A stretch of DNA of 64,000 bases from positions 5,513,131-5,577,130 of the forward strand of contig OZ025282.1 of assembly GCA_964019165.1 (NCBI GenBank), given 5' to 3'. The translations under genes were made by a program, and so were the position numbers. Source of the stretch: Mastigias papua (Eukaryota; Cnidaria; Scyphozoa; Rhizostomeae; Mastigiidae). Of the stretch, positions 33,201 to 44,236 are shown piece after piece (the first letter of the stretch is position 1; every line of letters starts with the position of its first letter). A model generated the notes under the pieces. That model was not told where the DNA came from. It did not search any database and saw only the letters and a program-made list of their open reading frames with translations.

Positions 33201-36200
33201 CTGCAGTTTTTTGAATGGTAGATGCTGAGCAATTAGTTGATGTTCTAGTTCATTAATGGGCAGGAATTATATGAGTGGGACTATTAGCCTGCATTTTATC
33301 ACTTTATTAACGATCACAAAACATCTAACGACCTTTCTATGATTTTTGACCTCTCTGTCATTCCTTGAAACTCGTGTACAATGAAAATGCATCAGAGTAT
33401 TGCACAAGTTTTCTCCTAAGGTTAGGTTTTCCATTAGCGCATATGAATTTCATTGACTTTTGCTCTCTTATTTGCATAACAGTAACGTTTCAGTGGCCGT
33501 TGATTCTCTGACTGTTGTTGAAGCAATTGTCGCTTCCTCAAACATAGGGAATGTTTTTTTAGAGTGTACGATATACTTATAAAGTTCCTTACAGAACTTT
33601 GCCAAATTTTTTTATGTTTTTATTCCTAGGCGTGCGAGGATTTCTTTCGCGAAGGAGAGTTAAGAAGATGCAGGCCGTTGCGAGGAAGGAAGCAGAATGC
33701 ATTGCCCGTTTTATTTCTCATGTAGAAAGAAATGGAAATTTGATTCTTCACAAAGAATCTGGCCTTGATAAAATTCATATCAGTAAGCATTTACCCCATT
33801 CATTCAGTGGTAACTTGCTTTGTGTTATTTTAGCTCTCTTGCTGTTGTCCTTTGATAGGTTTGTTGTAATGATGTAGGTAGTTGAATATACGACCATATT
33901 GAACTTATGTAGGCCTTCGAGTTACAGCAATAGTTAAAGATACCGTGACTCTTCGAACTGACCCCCCTTGAAAAAGTCCCCCCTCGATTAAACTCTTATG
34001 CTAGACTTCAAATTGGTAGTAAGCCCCTCCGTCATTCGAGGATTCACGGTAAGCCTTCCTTTCCTTTCGGTGCTGAAATAAAGGAGATTATGAACTTCTT
34101 ATAAAAATTTTTGATTATAAGAGTTTGCTATGGAATATTTATAAAGTGATCCTGAAAATTTGTCATACCCTTCTTTTGTAGTGACTTATTAGACATCTGT
34201 TTCACGCTTCACGTTTCAAGCTTTTAGAATTTGCACTGTTATGCCCTCACGCTTAATGCCATTTTGACGTAATCAAGATATCATTCTTTTGAATAGTGAG
34301 AAAGTTAACTGCTTCCTTATAGCCTCTATGATTTCACCACTAAGTCGGAGAGCCGGATGATTTTGTGTTCTTGTTTGACACCATTTTGCAGCTACTTTGG
34401 AATAACGACGGGATATCATCTTTACCAGAAGGTGTGCGGAATTCTTAGCAACATTGCAAAATGAAGCGAAGTTATTTTCTAGTTAACTCATCATGTTTTG
34501 AAAAGGCAGCTGCATTGCTTAGATCCTTCCCCGTTCTCTTCCAGAAAATATGCCTCCACCATCATCATTCAAACCACTAGGTGAGTTTGATTTTCCACTG
34601 CCACCTTCCAATTTGATAGATCCCAAAGAGGATGTGAGAATTCGATTTCAGAGAAAGCCATCTGAAGAAGAGATTGATCAAGAAGAAAAGGAAGATGTTG
34701 ATGAATTAGAAGTAGAGGAAGATAAATTTAAGCCAATTCCAAAGTATGATGAAAAGAAGTTTGGCAGAATGGGAACGAAGAAAGCGTATGTTTGATTTGT
34801 TCCTAACAGGCGAAATCTTAGTTTTTCTTGGAAGTGCGCAAACTACCAAAGTTGCATAATCCTTTCATAGATGATCTGTAAATTGCATATTCATCTTCAG
34901 GGCCCAATCTCTCTGTACTTGTTGTTTCAGCAATTGAGCTGTATCCCCCTCCCCTCCCCTCACCACTGTATTACTTTACCATTGATTTTAAGTCGCTTTA
35001 CCTTTCATGCATTCAGTTGTCAATTGAAGCATTATTCTATTTGACCCCACTAATTGCTCGTGCAAGTTTTTTATTCAAGTATGTACTATCCCTTGAGAGA
35101 AAATTGTTGACAGGTTGCAAAGATATACACTGCATGACCTGTCCTGTTTATAATTCTTACAGGTCTCATTAATTTAGAAGCAACTAATTGTAGCAACGAA
35201 ACAATTGTTTATGGATATGCTTGGACTATATTTGACCTTAGTAATATCTCATCCAGGACTAAGAAATGGTTCCAAGAGACGCAGATCCCCAAAGGTGTAG
35301 TCCATGGTTCAAACGGATGTCCAGATGTTTGGTTTCATGGCCTAATTCCAAGAAGGTACCCTATGATGCTCATTTGTTTACATTTTTGTATGAGGTTGAG
35401 AATATGGTTGTTGCCCTTAAGCTGTCTTTCAGGCATTTGAACCTGTGTATTATTTTATACCCTAGGGGAGCTGAGAATCTACTTGCTGATAAACCAATTG
35501 GGTGCTTTCTTATTCGCATCAGTGAAAGTAAATTTGGATATTCTCTCTCGTACAGGTTAGTATTTGGTATACAGATACTTCGGGTTGGCAGCGGATAAGC
35601 AGCAGCAGGAATGTGTGGTTGCTTTACGTTTTATAGGTAGGAATTGATGTTGAACATCGTAGGATAATCAAACTGGAGAGTTTAATAGTATAGATGAAAT
35701 AATGTTGTGGCCCTACTTGGGTATTTTTCGTCTATTTACATTGATGTGAATCAATGCCCCCACACAAGTTATCGTAGCAGAAAATTCTATCAGTATGCCG
35801 TTATGACTCGATTAAGCCCCCGGGGGCTCATTTGTTAGAAACGATTTTACAGGTAGGGGCTTATTCGAGGGGAGGCTTATTACATTTACAGGTCCCTAGA
35901 AGAAGGATACTCTATAGTGCTTTGGTTTTAATGTTAATAGAAATGGGATCAAGGAGGAGAAAGTTGTTAAGACAGTTTTTTTGCGTCAAATTTTAACACG
36001 AATAAGGTGATCAATAGCTGAATTTTTTATTTTCGCTGCTTTTGACTTTTATTATTGTGAACCCAGATAGCTCACATGGGAGCTTGTTCGAGTTTAGTGG
36101 CTTATTTGTTAGAAATCATATTGGGGGCTTAATCTAAGGAGGGTGCTGAATTAAGTCTTCATGTAATATAGAGATAAAATTAAAGTTTGAATGGACATTG

Positions 36201-36956
36201 AAATAATTGGTAAGGTATACGAGTATTCAACCTCCGAGAAAGTATAACTCGATGTACATCTTAGCGAGTGGAGGATTTTTGGCAATAAGGTACTTTTATA
36301 TTAATTACTTAGCTGTTGCACGTTACATTGATACCGTATTATCATAGAAATATGTACAATAACAGTCAATACACTGTTCAAGATGTTGTTTAAGATCAGG
36401 GTCTCTGATTAGAAACTGTTTTGATGTTCTGCCCTGTTATACAAAGGCAAAAAAACGTGCATTTGTATAATTTGAAGAGTTTCTGCCTTTTAGATGAGTT
36501 AGTTTCTTTTCTTTTGTACAACTGTAACTGCTGAGTGTATGGTTGGGTGGATGAGAGCGAGGTCAGCAGCTGTGGTAATTCACATAACAGGCTACCAAGC
36601 AAGCATGCAGACATGTATTCAATTTTGGGGTGGTCTTAATTATCCTAATATCATATCCACTCCCATACATGTCATTTTTAGCAGACGGAAGAGATTATGC
36701 TTTGAGAATTGTTGCACCAAAATGAGATAGTTAGAATTTTTAAGCGATAGAACTTTAGGTGGAATGACGTGCATATAGAAACTCATAGTTGGGTAAAAGA
36801 TGGATGAAAATTCCAACTTATCCTATTTTAGTAGGATGATGTAATGAATCATTAGAAAATGGTATTAAAGCCACGAGTCATTTGATTTGCCGTAGCTTGG
36901 GAGTGTCATTTGACCTTAATATCGGTATTATGTCACTTCGATCATGACCTTCGTCG

Positions 36957-37008
<52 letters not shown>

Positions 37009-39477
37009 TATCATTATCATTATCATTATCATCACTATCGCCACTATCCCCGCTATTACCACTATCATCGCATCGTTATTCAGTGTGCAATTTTGTCAAG
37101 AGGTCGTGCTAACGTCGAGTCATTAAAACTAGCAACAGTTTTGGTTATTAAATTTTGTGTTTGAGAGAGATTTTAGGTATGCAATAAGTATTGACATTCT
37201 ATTTTGAACTCCTATGCCATTGTAGCACAATCAACCATAAGATTGTACATCATATATGCCGTAATATTAATTGTATACCATTTTCTACATTTTAGGACAG
37301 CCACCCGCTGTAAACATTACTTCATTGAGCAGACGCGTTCCGGAAAGTATGTCGTGGTTGGAATACCGAAGGCCTTTTCGAACCTTCACCGGCTTATAGC
37401 TTATTATAGTCAGGTTGGTTAATTCTAAATGGCTGAAATATTTTTCCCATATTTGTTAAGTGAACCTTTGCTATCAGAGAACTCTGTCGGTCGCCGTCTG
37501 CTCTAGCGTGCTTTGCAAAATCCGCCTTTTTGATAATTCTAGAAGTTACACTGATAGTCACGTCTTTCATGTTCTATTCCTTGCGAGTGCATGGAAATTT
37601 GTTTTCTATGTCAGACAAACCACAAGAGCTTGTTCCCTTTCTTATCTAATTTTGCTAACCACGCTGCTTTCACTTCTGACATAACATAAATTCGTTTAGA
37701 GGTGACATTCGGGCACCCCATCAAATTATTCTTACAATGACATTGTTATGGCCCGCCTATCTAATTATGAGAATAAAATTCTTTCGCTTTGTGCTGAGTC
37801 CCTCTATCATTGTTGGACGTGAAATTTTTGAAAATGAACAATAAGTTTATGCTGAGCAGGATATGGATCATTCACATAGTATGAACAGACACATTGGGGA
37901 GTGGATTGCACGAAAAGTATATATTTGCGTGAAAAGGGAAGGATCCTGATAACTTGTTCGTATGCAGTGTGATACTTAACTACTCATAAAGCCAAGCCCT
38001 ACCCTTGCATAGCAGAGACAATTTTGTGGTTTTCTGGCAGTTAGAAATAGGTGAGACGTCATCAAACGAAACCCATATGAGAGGGGGGGTGACTGTAAAA
38101 TTATATGCGTAGAAAAGGAGTAGTCTAGTATATGTTTGCTTGCGTAAGGGGAGTAAGGGGGCCTGAATCTTCGGAAATTTGTTCGTATGTACTACATGAG
38201 TGACTCCATGTGACGGTTTAGCAAGTAATATTGTCCTATGGCATACGTTTATAAAACTGTCTATAAATAACTTTCGTGCATACTTTTGTTTTCAGTCTTC
38301 AATAAATGACGATGGTGATATGTTAACCATCCCCTGTGGGCAGGTATAAGCCTCATTGTCAGTAATTACTTCATTGTCAGTATTTTATTACTACAAACTT
38401 ATATCATTTTTACTTTAAGTTCAATTTCACTTTTTTCAGTCAATATTGCTGTCTAAATCTTACCTTTCACTCTTACCTATTCAAATGCAACTATAAATCA
38501 ACTTCCCCTTTTTGAACATTCATGTCTCAGTGATTTTGATTTTTCGTATTAAGTTAATCTTCGATATAGATATGAACGAATCCATGCAAAATGATTATAG
38601 ATGTATTTTTTTATCTTTACCATTATGCCAATCTGTGCCAATATTGTCTTTCTATCATTTCCTATCTGATATTATCTCATCATTTGGAACCGGCTTCTCT
38701 CACTCTGTTGTATGACTTCAGTGGCATTCGCATTATTATTTGTAGCAATAAGTCTGTGAACTTAATTTCTCCAAAATATTCACACATCATTTAATCGGTA
38801 TGCCTTATTGATTTTGACATATCACAGAATTATGTGAACAGTTTACTAATTGGTCTTTTAGGAAGATGATACTCCTGACTATGAAGATCTTTATCATGGA
38901 ATCAAAACTGAACAATCTCCCTTACAGGCAAGTCTAATATTTTTCGTTGGATTTTTGTTATATTATTTTTTGTTATTTTTCATTACCTTGAAACGACTGC
39001 CTTTTTACAATATGTTATGGGAAAATAATTGCAGGTAGCAATTAATCGCCATTTTGACAATCTTTTCCGAATGCAATCTGAATACTAATGGCATTTGTTC
39101 AACTATTTGATTCATTGTACCCCCAAAGAGTGGCGATATACCCTCGCCTGGACCTTGCTATGCTGTTAACGATTTTTACATATTCGATAGCTTTTCTGAA
39201 GTTCACTGTACTAGCTGCTTCCCCTTTTGGTTTTCTTTGTGATATTTGCTCTTAACTGCTAAGTCTGTTATTTGACACGGTAATTTCTTATCAAAAGGAA
39301 AATGGCTTGACTCCAGTCGATGAATTGCCCCCTCCTTTGCCTTTAAAAAAGCGTGAACCAGAGCAACAAATGACCTCCATATCGGAACTACCCCCACTAG
39401 TTCCTAAGAGAATGATGGATATTTCAATGGCAGAGGAGCAACCACCACCCATCCCGGCCAGAAACAGAAAAAGATGA
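21275..39477 (+). CDS. SH2-tailed unconventional myosin
   Basis: Complete 30-exon gene, 3141 coding bases, 1046 residues. Order: motor (about 20-700), one IQ motif (713-725, [13 protein letters not shown]), proline/acidic linker (about 767-846), SH2 domain (about 872-965), then a tail with three SH3-ligand motifs to the C-terminus. It should move on or tether to actin using ATP, bind a calmodulin-like light chain, and dock to phosphotyrosine and SH3 proteins. The start ATG is the first after an in-frame TAA 18 bases upstream. There is no N-terminal SH3-like subdomain: the motor begins about 36 residues before the [13 protein letters not shown] segment. From memory, class XXVIII myosins of some invertebrates carry an IQ plus SH2 tail and would be the best home. 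This was not checked. No kinase domain precedes the motor, unlike class III. Confidence 0.93.
24536..24760. repeat. Compound (GATAGATG)n-(GATG)n microsatellite
   Basis: About 225 bases in a myosin intron: first an 8-base unit gatagatg to about 24667, then pure gatg to 24755. The change from an alternating to a homogeneous unit is sharp. Confidence 0.97.
24857..24912. repeat. 28-bp tandem duplication
   Basis: The unit ccttgacagtaaatggtgga + catcacatg is followed at once by a second near-identical copy. It lies in a myosin intron and has no coding role. Confidence 0.7.
30930..31135. repeat. Minisatellite, about 18-19-bp unit
   Basis: Roughly ten copies of tttttagttgtttattttg with small changes, in the myosin intron after exon 30730-30810. 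The later copies drift (ttatttagttg, tttttggttt). Confidence 0.93.
33630..34785 (+). other. Neck and linker exons of the SH2 myosin
   Basis: Exons 33630-33782 and 34545-34785. The first completes the IQ motif (I713-Q-x3-R-G-x3-R-R) and continues as a basic, probably helical stretch ([17 protein letters not shown]). The second encodes [20 protein letters not shown], followed by a run of Glu/Asp ([20 protein letters not shown]) and then a basic end. The linker looks disordered or a short single helix, and I recognise no domain. Joins: ATC A + AA AAT upstream, GC + G ACT downstream. Confidence 0.9.
33955..34052. mobile_element. Family A element fragment
   Basis: Contains ccccctcgattaa, a gtaagcccctcc block and the terminal motif attcgaggattcacggta, all like the right end of the 4922-5239 element. 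Only about 100 bases remain, in a myosin intron. Confidence 0.5.
35796..36168. mobile_element. Inverted-repeat element, family A (decayed copy)
   Basis: Left end TGCCGTTATGACTCGATTAA + GCCCC matches the 8258 terminal repeat with a few changes. The right end ctgaattaagtcttcatgta is more decayed. Interior tracts (aacgattttacaggt, gaggcttatta, gaggagaaag, agctgaattttttat) align with the 8258 copy in order. Inside a myosin SH2 intron. Confidence 0.75.
36953..37045. repeat. (CAT)n microsatellite with (TTATCA) tail
   Basis: About 17 cat units followed by cattat interruptions. It gives false poly-His and poly-Ile frames. In the myosin intron before exon 37296-37413. Confidence 0.95.
38862..39477 (+). 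other. C-terminal signalling tail of the SH2 myosin
   Basis: Exons 38862-38927 and 39298-39477 (stop TGA 39475-39477). The first encodes [14 protein letters not shown], with two tyrosines (about Y972 and Y976) in acidic context. The second encodes three Pro-rich motifs that fit the class II SH3-ligand form PxxPx[RK]: PPLPLKK (about 999-1005), PPLVPKR (1019-1025) and PPPIPAR (1036-1042). The intron between them uses a GC donor (CAG|GCAAGT at 38925-38933) and an AAAAG acceptor. The protein ends NRKR. Confidence 0.9.
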
Positions 39478-39972
39478 GATTGATTTTTGTTGATGTGTTC
39501 CGATTTATGAACTTTTTGTGATCACATTGGTCTCCACCAGCTTTTGTTGCTTCATATTACACTCTCCAGCTGACGCAATTGTTAATGTTTTGGATGAAAG
39601 TTTTTAGAGATGAACGTCTTTAAGACAGAACTTTTCATTTTATATGCAAATTTTAGTATATCATGTCAAAGGTATTTGTTATCAGTTGTATTTTAAATAA
39701 GCACCTTGCAGCAGTGTATTGTTCTAAACCTTAAAGAGGTTCTGAAAAGGAGTGATATGAGTTAGGCCAAGTTCATTATCAGATGATGGCACAGATCTAA
39801 AGCAGCATATAATAAGTCAAGAATTAATAACGAAGCTAATGTTTACACGCTGTAAAGCATAGACGATGCCATCTGATTTCAGAGCCAGCTTAACTTCCTT
39901 ACGTTACCTAGTGGTAACAGATCATTTTTTATATAGCAACTATTTTTATGGGCCTTTTGTAGATAATGTGTG
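39478..39972. other. Myosin 3' flank, probably 3' UTR
   Basis: AT-rich and without coding frames. I see no perfect AATAAA, only variants such as AAATAAG, so the transcript end is not set. Confidence 0.4.
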
Positions 39973-40310
39973 CACGTTTTTGTATAGGAAACAAGCTTTC
40001 TCCCTTCAGCCTGGGTGTTTCTTAATATTTTGTTAAATTCAGCCTTAAGTGTTTTTTTAAGTGTTTCACAAACTTCTTGAAATTTCCAATAGCAACAAGA
40101 AAGCTGTAAGAAGAGAATTAGAAGTTTTAACTGAAAATGTTTTAGAGATGGATATTTGTTGTATTTTGTCTCCAGGTTAGTAAAACATTTTCTTGCAGGA
40201 ACAGATTTTTCAAGGTTACTTTTGAAAGTCAGCCTGCTTGCGTTCCTTAATTTTCGCCTTATTGGAATCTAATGTTTCTCATAAACTTGTTTCCTATTTG
40301 GAAAAACGTG
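39973..40310 (+). mobile_element. Short inverted-repeat element, family B
   Basis: CACGTTTTTGTATAGGAAAC at the left mirrors GTTTCCTATTTGGAAAAACG + TG at the right. The inside aligns with 5667-6017 in the same orientation. It sits between the myosin stop and the convergent RLS-repeat gene. No protein is encoded. Confidence 0.78.
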
Positions 40311-40856
40311 TATTAGAGTTTGCAGTACTGGAGACTGTACGGTGTAAGTATTTTATGGGGTCTAGTTGACTAGACAATGATAATTTGAGCTATTAAGGAG
40401 CATACCTTATTGTATTGTGCATAGCATACTTATTATTAATTTATCCGTTTTCTACACCTGTTTTAATTTATTTGGCATCAAATGTGAATCAATATCACTT
40501 TGAAACAGTATCACTTTTTACTTCACTTCTTCATCCTTCCTCAATATCCAGGCACAGATTCTCTTAGAAAAGTAAGAGTTCTTGTTCGCGTAGATGCTTA
40601 CGTTTGTGTTTGGGTTAGTGAGATTTTTCTTGTCACTAACAACTGCCTGGGATCTCTGCTAATGGACAATAATTGCTTAAAATAATGAACTACTCAGTAA
40701 CTGTTTCTATGTAAAAGTTCAGATGTGTTGCTATTTTTGCTTTATTATTATGCTACTTTTTGATGTGTGATTTGAGTGCGCCTAGGACGGATTATTGACA
40801 ATATTGCTTAACTATATACAGGCATCGATGCCAGGCATCGACTGTAATGAGTACCG
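40311..40856. other. Spacer between convergent genes
   Basis: No gene, RNA or repeat recognised. It includes a short palindromic spot, gcatcgatgccaggcatcga, near 40822. Confidence 0.4.
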
Positions 40857-40862
40857 TTTATT
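40857..40862 (-). terminator. Polyadenylation signal AATAAA of the RLS-repeat gene
   Basis: Plus-strand TTTATT at 40857-40862 reads AATAAA on the minus strand, beginning 16 bases past the stop codon. The position fits a cleavage site about 30-50 bases after the stop. A six-base motif is weak evidence alone in AT-rich DNA. Confidence 0.5.
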
Positions 40863-40877
40863 GATAGAGATGTGTGA

Positions 40878-41633
40878 TTAATAGTACTGGTAATATCTCT
40901 CATTTTGACTCAGAATATCTCTGTTCGTCCTACGCCACTCTTTGAAATCAGCGTCACATGACGTCCAGGCTGCAAAATATCCTGACATATCTCTTTCGGT
41001 TGGCTTTTCACCTCTCCGCCCCACTTTCATGCCTTTATACGCTATTCTATGCACAACAGCTTTTATTTCACCTTCGTTCATTTTCTTTCCAACGAAGCGC
41101 CCTTCTAACTTCCCTTTATTAGCATTTGGGTTTACATATTTCCTTGGCTTGCTCAATCGTTCTGTTAAACTCTGCATTTCACAATCAGTTAACTTCACAC
41201 GTGGACGAGATTTCTCTTTCGTCTCTTCACTCTTGGTCTCACTTCGCAGGCTTGTCTGGCTTAGTCTTTCAACCAGCCGCTCTACCTCCTCCGCATCAAG
41301 TTTTCTCTCTTCACTTTGCTCTTCGGTCTCTTCAAATGCAAACAGATCATGTTCCTCTTCTACGGCTAACTTTGCTTCTTGCTTTGTACTCGCAGACAAC
41401 CTTGCGACGATTTTATCAACCTCTCTTTTGCTTACTTTCTTTGCAACGAACAATGGGGGTGTTCTCAGTTCTCGACCGTATCCTTCAGTCCATCTTTCTG
41501 GAACTCTGCTGAGCCTCCGAGCAAGAACTTCTTCATCCATCGGTGACAGATACCTTGGTATGTATGATTTTGGAAGTGTTAGAGGACCGGGCAATCTTGA
41601 TTTCTGCCCTCCGGATCGTCTTCGCAGCGACAT
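40878..41633 (-). CDS. Uncharacterised basic protein with five degenerate RLS repeats
   Basis: One uninterrupted 251-codon frame, with no intron inside the coding part, between two multi-exon genes. Highly charged (many K, R, E), with no signal peptide or membrane segment. Five related segments occur about 36-45 residues apart: EEVLARRLS (34-42), REVDKIVARLS (70-80), EEVERLVERLS (115-125), EMQSLTERLS (152-161), GEIKAVVHRIA (188-198). Two carry the longer shared unit FVAKKVSKREV / FVGKKMNEGEI. A minus-strand AATAAA at 40862-40857, 16-21 bases past the stop, supports a real transcript with a very short 3' UTR. I do not recognise the family. Repeats of this kind occur in axonemal or sperm-tail proteins, but that is only a guess. 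The antisense 247-codon frame is Ser-rich and looks like a shadow. Confidence 0.65.
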   Translation of the reverse strand: MSLRRRSGGQKSRLPGPLTLPKSYIPRYLSPMDEEVLARRLSRVPERWTEGYGRELRTPPLFVAKKVSKREVDKIVARLSASTKQEAKLAVEEEHDLFAFEETEEQSEERKLDAEEVERLVERLSQTSLRSETKSEETKEKSRPRVKLTDCEMQSLTERLSKPRKYVNPNANKGKLEGRFVGKKMNEGEIKAVVHRIAYKGMKVGRRGEKPTERDMSGYFAAWTSCDADFKEWRRTNRDILSQNERYYQYY

Positions 41634-42778
41634 CCTGCTAATACAGTTTTACGTCTCCTACTTTCCCGATTTCTTTCTGCTTTGAAGGACACTCGGCCTA
41701 TCGGTAATTGTCTTGCTTTGACTGTACTCATTTACTGTGATAGACCATATAGAAGAGTCTGTCTCCTTTATGTGATGAATAAATGTTGAAAACAACTTGA
41801 AAATTTAGATTCTCAGTCTACCCGCTTGTAAATTATGCATTTATTTCAGTCGCTAACTGGAATGTTTGTTGCTTTTATTTCATCGTCTAGTAGCATTGGT
41901 TGCCTAGAAAACTAACTCGAAATCATCGAATGGTTGAAAGTTGCGCACTTTGCTTAATCCAATAACGAAAAATTCACCTTCTTCATAATCTATGTGAAAA
42001 TCTCGCATCATTTACAATGTTTCTTTGTTGTTTTGATGACTGTGGTTAATTGAAGATAAAACCTTGGATGACGAAGAACTGATAATACTCCTTTCCATTA
42101 ATCATGTTCAACTCCGAGACGTCTTGTAGGAATAGTGCAAATTAGCCCAACAACATATAGAGCTTTCAAAGAATTGCTGTTCCTCTTCTGCCTGTCCCTT
42201 CATTCACGTAATACGAACTGTACCTCACCATGACCTAACACAAGGTTTATTATCCGTGTGACACAGATAAGATCTTTTACCTGACTGGCATTTCCCGGGG
42301 GTTGGTTAGTAACCTATCTGTAAGTATATCTTTGTGTCATCTTCCCGCACTCTTGATTCGGTTCATTTGACTCAGAAGTCAGTGTCTCCTTTGTATGCAC
42401 CTGCGATACTGGTATGGATCCCCATAGATTGCAAACCCCGTGGCACGGCAGCAACCATAAACCCACTCCTGCATAGCACACCCGCCATTTATGAGGCCTA
42501 GTACGGAGTACCTAACTTCATTAATTTACGATTTATATTCCTGAATTTGATGACATAACGTCATTGTCTGCTTTTAATAGGAATTATTCAAGCCACTTCA
42601 ATAGAGTATTAGAATGACCACAATGCACAATCTGTACAACTATTTCCAATCCGAATAATAAGTAGAGCAATTTGCTTTCAAGTAGTCAATGCTCATTTCT
42701 TCACGTTGGCGTGATCTTAACAGCGATCATAACGGTGCTCATCAGGCCTTCTTCAATTTGTAGGTTTAGAAAAATAAT
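41634..42778. other. Upstream flank of the RLS-repeat gene
   Basis: No coding region recognised. Minus-strand sequence just before the ATG (ctgtattagcagg) could be a splice acceptor, so a non-coding 5' exon further right is possible. Confidence 0.35.
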
Positions 42779-42995
42779 TACCTTAGGCCGTTTAATTTTT
42801 GCGTCATGTTATTTTAACGATTTAGCGAAAGGGTACGATTTCGCTAAATTAAAATTGCGTTAAAATTAATTTTGTCTAACTTTTGTATTAATCTTAATCA
42901 ATCTAACCAGCTATTTACTACATCAAACTTGCGCTAAATCTGGGCTAATTTTCCCCCAAAATTTAGCTGACGCAAAAATTAAACGGCCTAAGGTA
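42779..42995. mobile_element. MITE with perfect 26-bp terminal inverted repeats, TA flanks
   Basis: Left CCTTAGGCCGTTTAATTTTT + GCGTCA (42781-42806) is the exact reverse complement of 42968-42993, and both ends are bordered by TA. A TA target duplication and short non-coding AT-rich interior (about 213 bp) suit a Tc1/mariner-type MITE. The perfect ends suggest recent movement. Confidence 0.85.
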
Positions 42996-44236
42996 GGCTT
43001 TTTTCATATGATCTCGAGCACGCACATATTACCACATTGACTTCCAGTGCGAAGAATAAAATCTGGAACTTTGTAGTGATTGCAGATTTGTTTGATTCGT
43101 TTGTGAGAGATTTGCAGTCCCTTCTTATAAATGAATTATTCTGTAGTGAATTTGTTCAATCTTTGACAAGTTAGTGTGGTCCGTAATTATGACTAAGGCC
43201 CGTACTTATGACTAAGGCCTATAAACGTCAATCATTCGATGCAATACTTATTTCGATAAATTCATTTACTAGCAAGACTACGTGAGCAGTGGGTGACAGG
43301 TGAGTTCCTTTGTTCTTCAATGCTTTGTGTAACTTTCCAAGCTATTTCTTTTTCATACATTCATTATATACATCTATTTTAATCTGACATGTTATATTGA
43401 AAGAAGCAGTACAAAGCATCCAGAAAGACCGACGGCGAACATAGACTGTTCGTTTCTTAAAATCGAAAAGCACCCAAAAGCAGACAAAGAGAAAATCTAT
43501 AAAAAATGCTATATGTTGCCAGGTAACAAAAATTAATCTAATGCATAGCATTCCACGATAAGAAATCAACTATAAAGAAAAAATCTAAGAAACCCATACC
43601 AGGAACCAAGGTGCCCCGCACTCTTGATAATCACCACCGTTTTCTCATGATTAAATACGGCTATTGATAGGTAATTGTAAATTTATAATTCTACACCAAG
43701 GTAACAACAAGTGGCTGCCAAATAAGATTCACCGTGTGGAGCTTGCACTTATTTATTTAGATTTTTTAAATTATAGAAAACCCGCCCAACCATCATAATA
43801 AATTACATTTGTAGAATATGTCATTAGCAACTGTGAAAAACTCTCTGGCTTATATCCCACTTTATTACTTTTTTTTAACTCTATTCACTATCTGGATAGA
43901 CCACGGAACAGAACTATTTTCTAAGTCTTCTGGCCTATATCTTATGACACTGCATTGTATGCTGTGTATACTGAGCTATTCAGCATTGCATAATTTCATC
44001 ATGATATGATATACTTTGTTCAGCTGGGGAAGTAACTCAAATGACTCCCAAGATACCGTCGATGGTTTCCCATTTTGGGATGGCCATAGAAAGCCAGGCA
44101 TAGAGCCAATAGGGTACAGCCAATCTGATATAATACCATACGAGGCCAAAGTGTTCTGACATTGCACCAGAGAGGCTACTGGTGCGATTTGGTCTTATAT
44201 AGCCAGGGTGTTTCGAAATTTGCCTCTATCAATACA
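42996..44236. other. Spacer downstream of GTF2A1
   Basis: No gene seen. Minus-strand AATAAA motifs lie at 43866-43861 and 43757-43752, about 370 and 480 bases past the GTF2A1 stop. Either could end that transcript. Confidence 0.35.

Larger units (their letters stand above)
35257..38343 (+). other. SH2-domain exons of the myosin
   Basis: Exons 35257-35355, 35466-35555, 37296-37413, 38296-38343. They encode [49 protein letters not shown] and [13 protein letters not shown], a full SH2 fold in the canonical order (alphaA, betaB FLIRIS, betaD HYFI, alphaB LI-YY). The phosphotyrosine-binding Arg (betaB5, R897) and the betaD His (H917) are present, so peptide binding is expected to be functional. 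The three internal joins follow AG + G or a phase-0 border, and the 1.7-kb intron after 35555 holds a transposon remnant. Confidence 0.93.

Noticed and set aside
36910..37164. Poly-His and poly-Ile frames
   Set aside because: A (CAT)n microsatellite inside a myosin intron.
40942..41685. 247-codon plus frame antisense to the RLS-repeat gene
   Set aside because: Its Ser/Leu-rich composition mirrors the charged minus frame. Repeats and a polyadenylation signal favour the minus strand.
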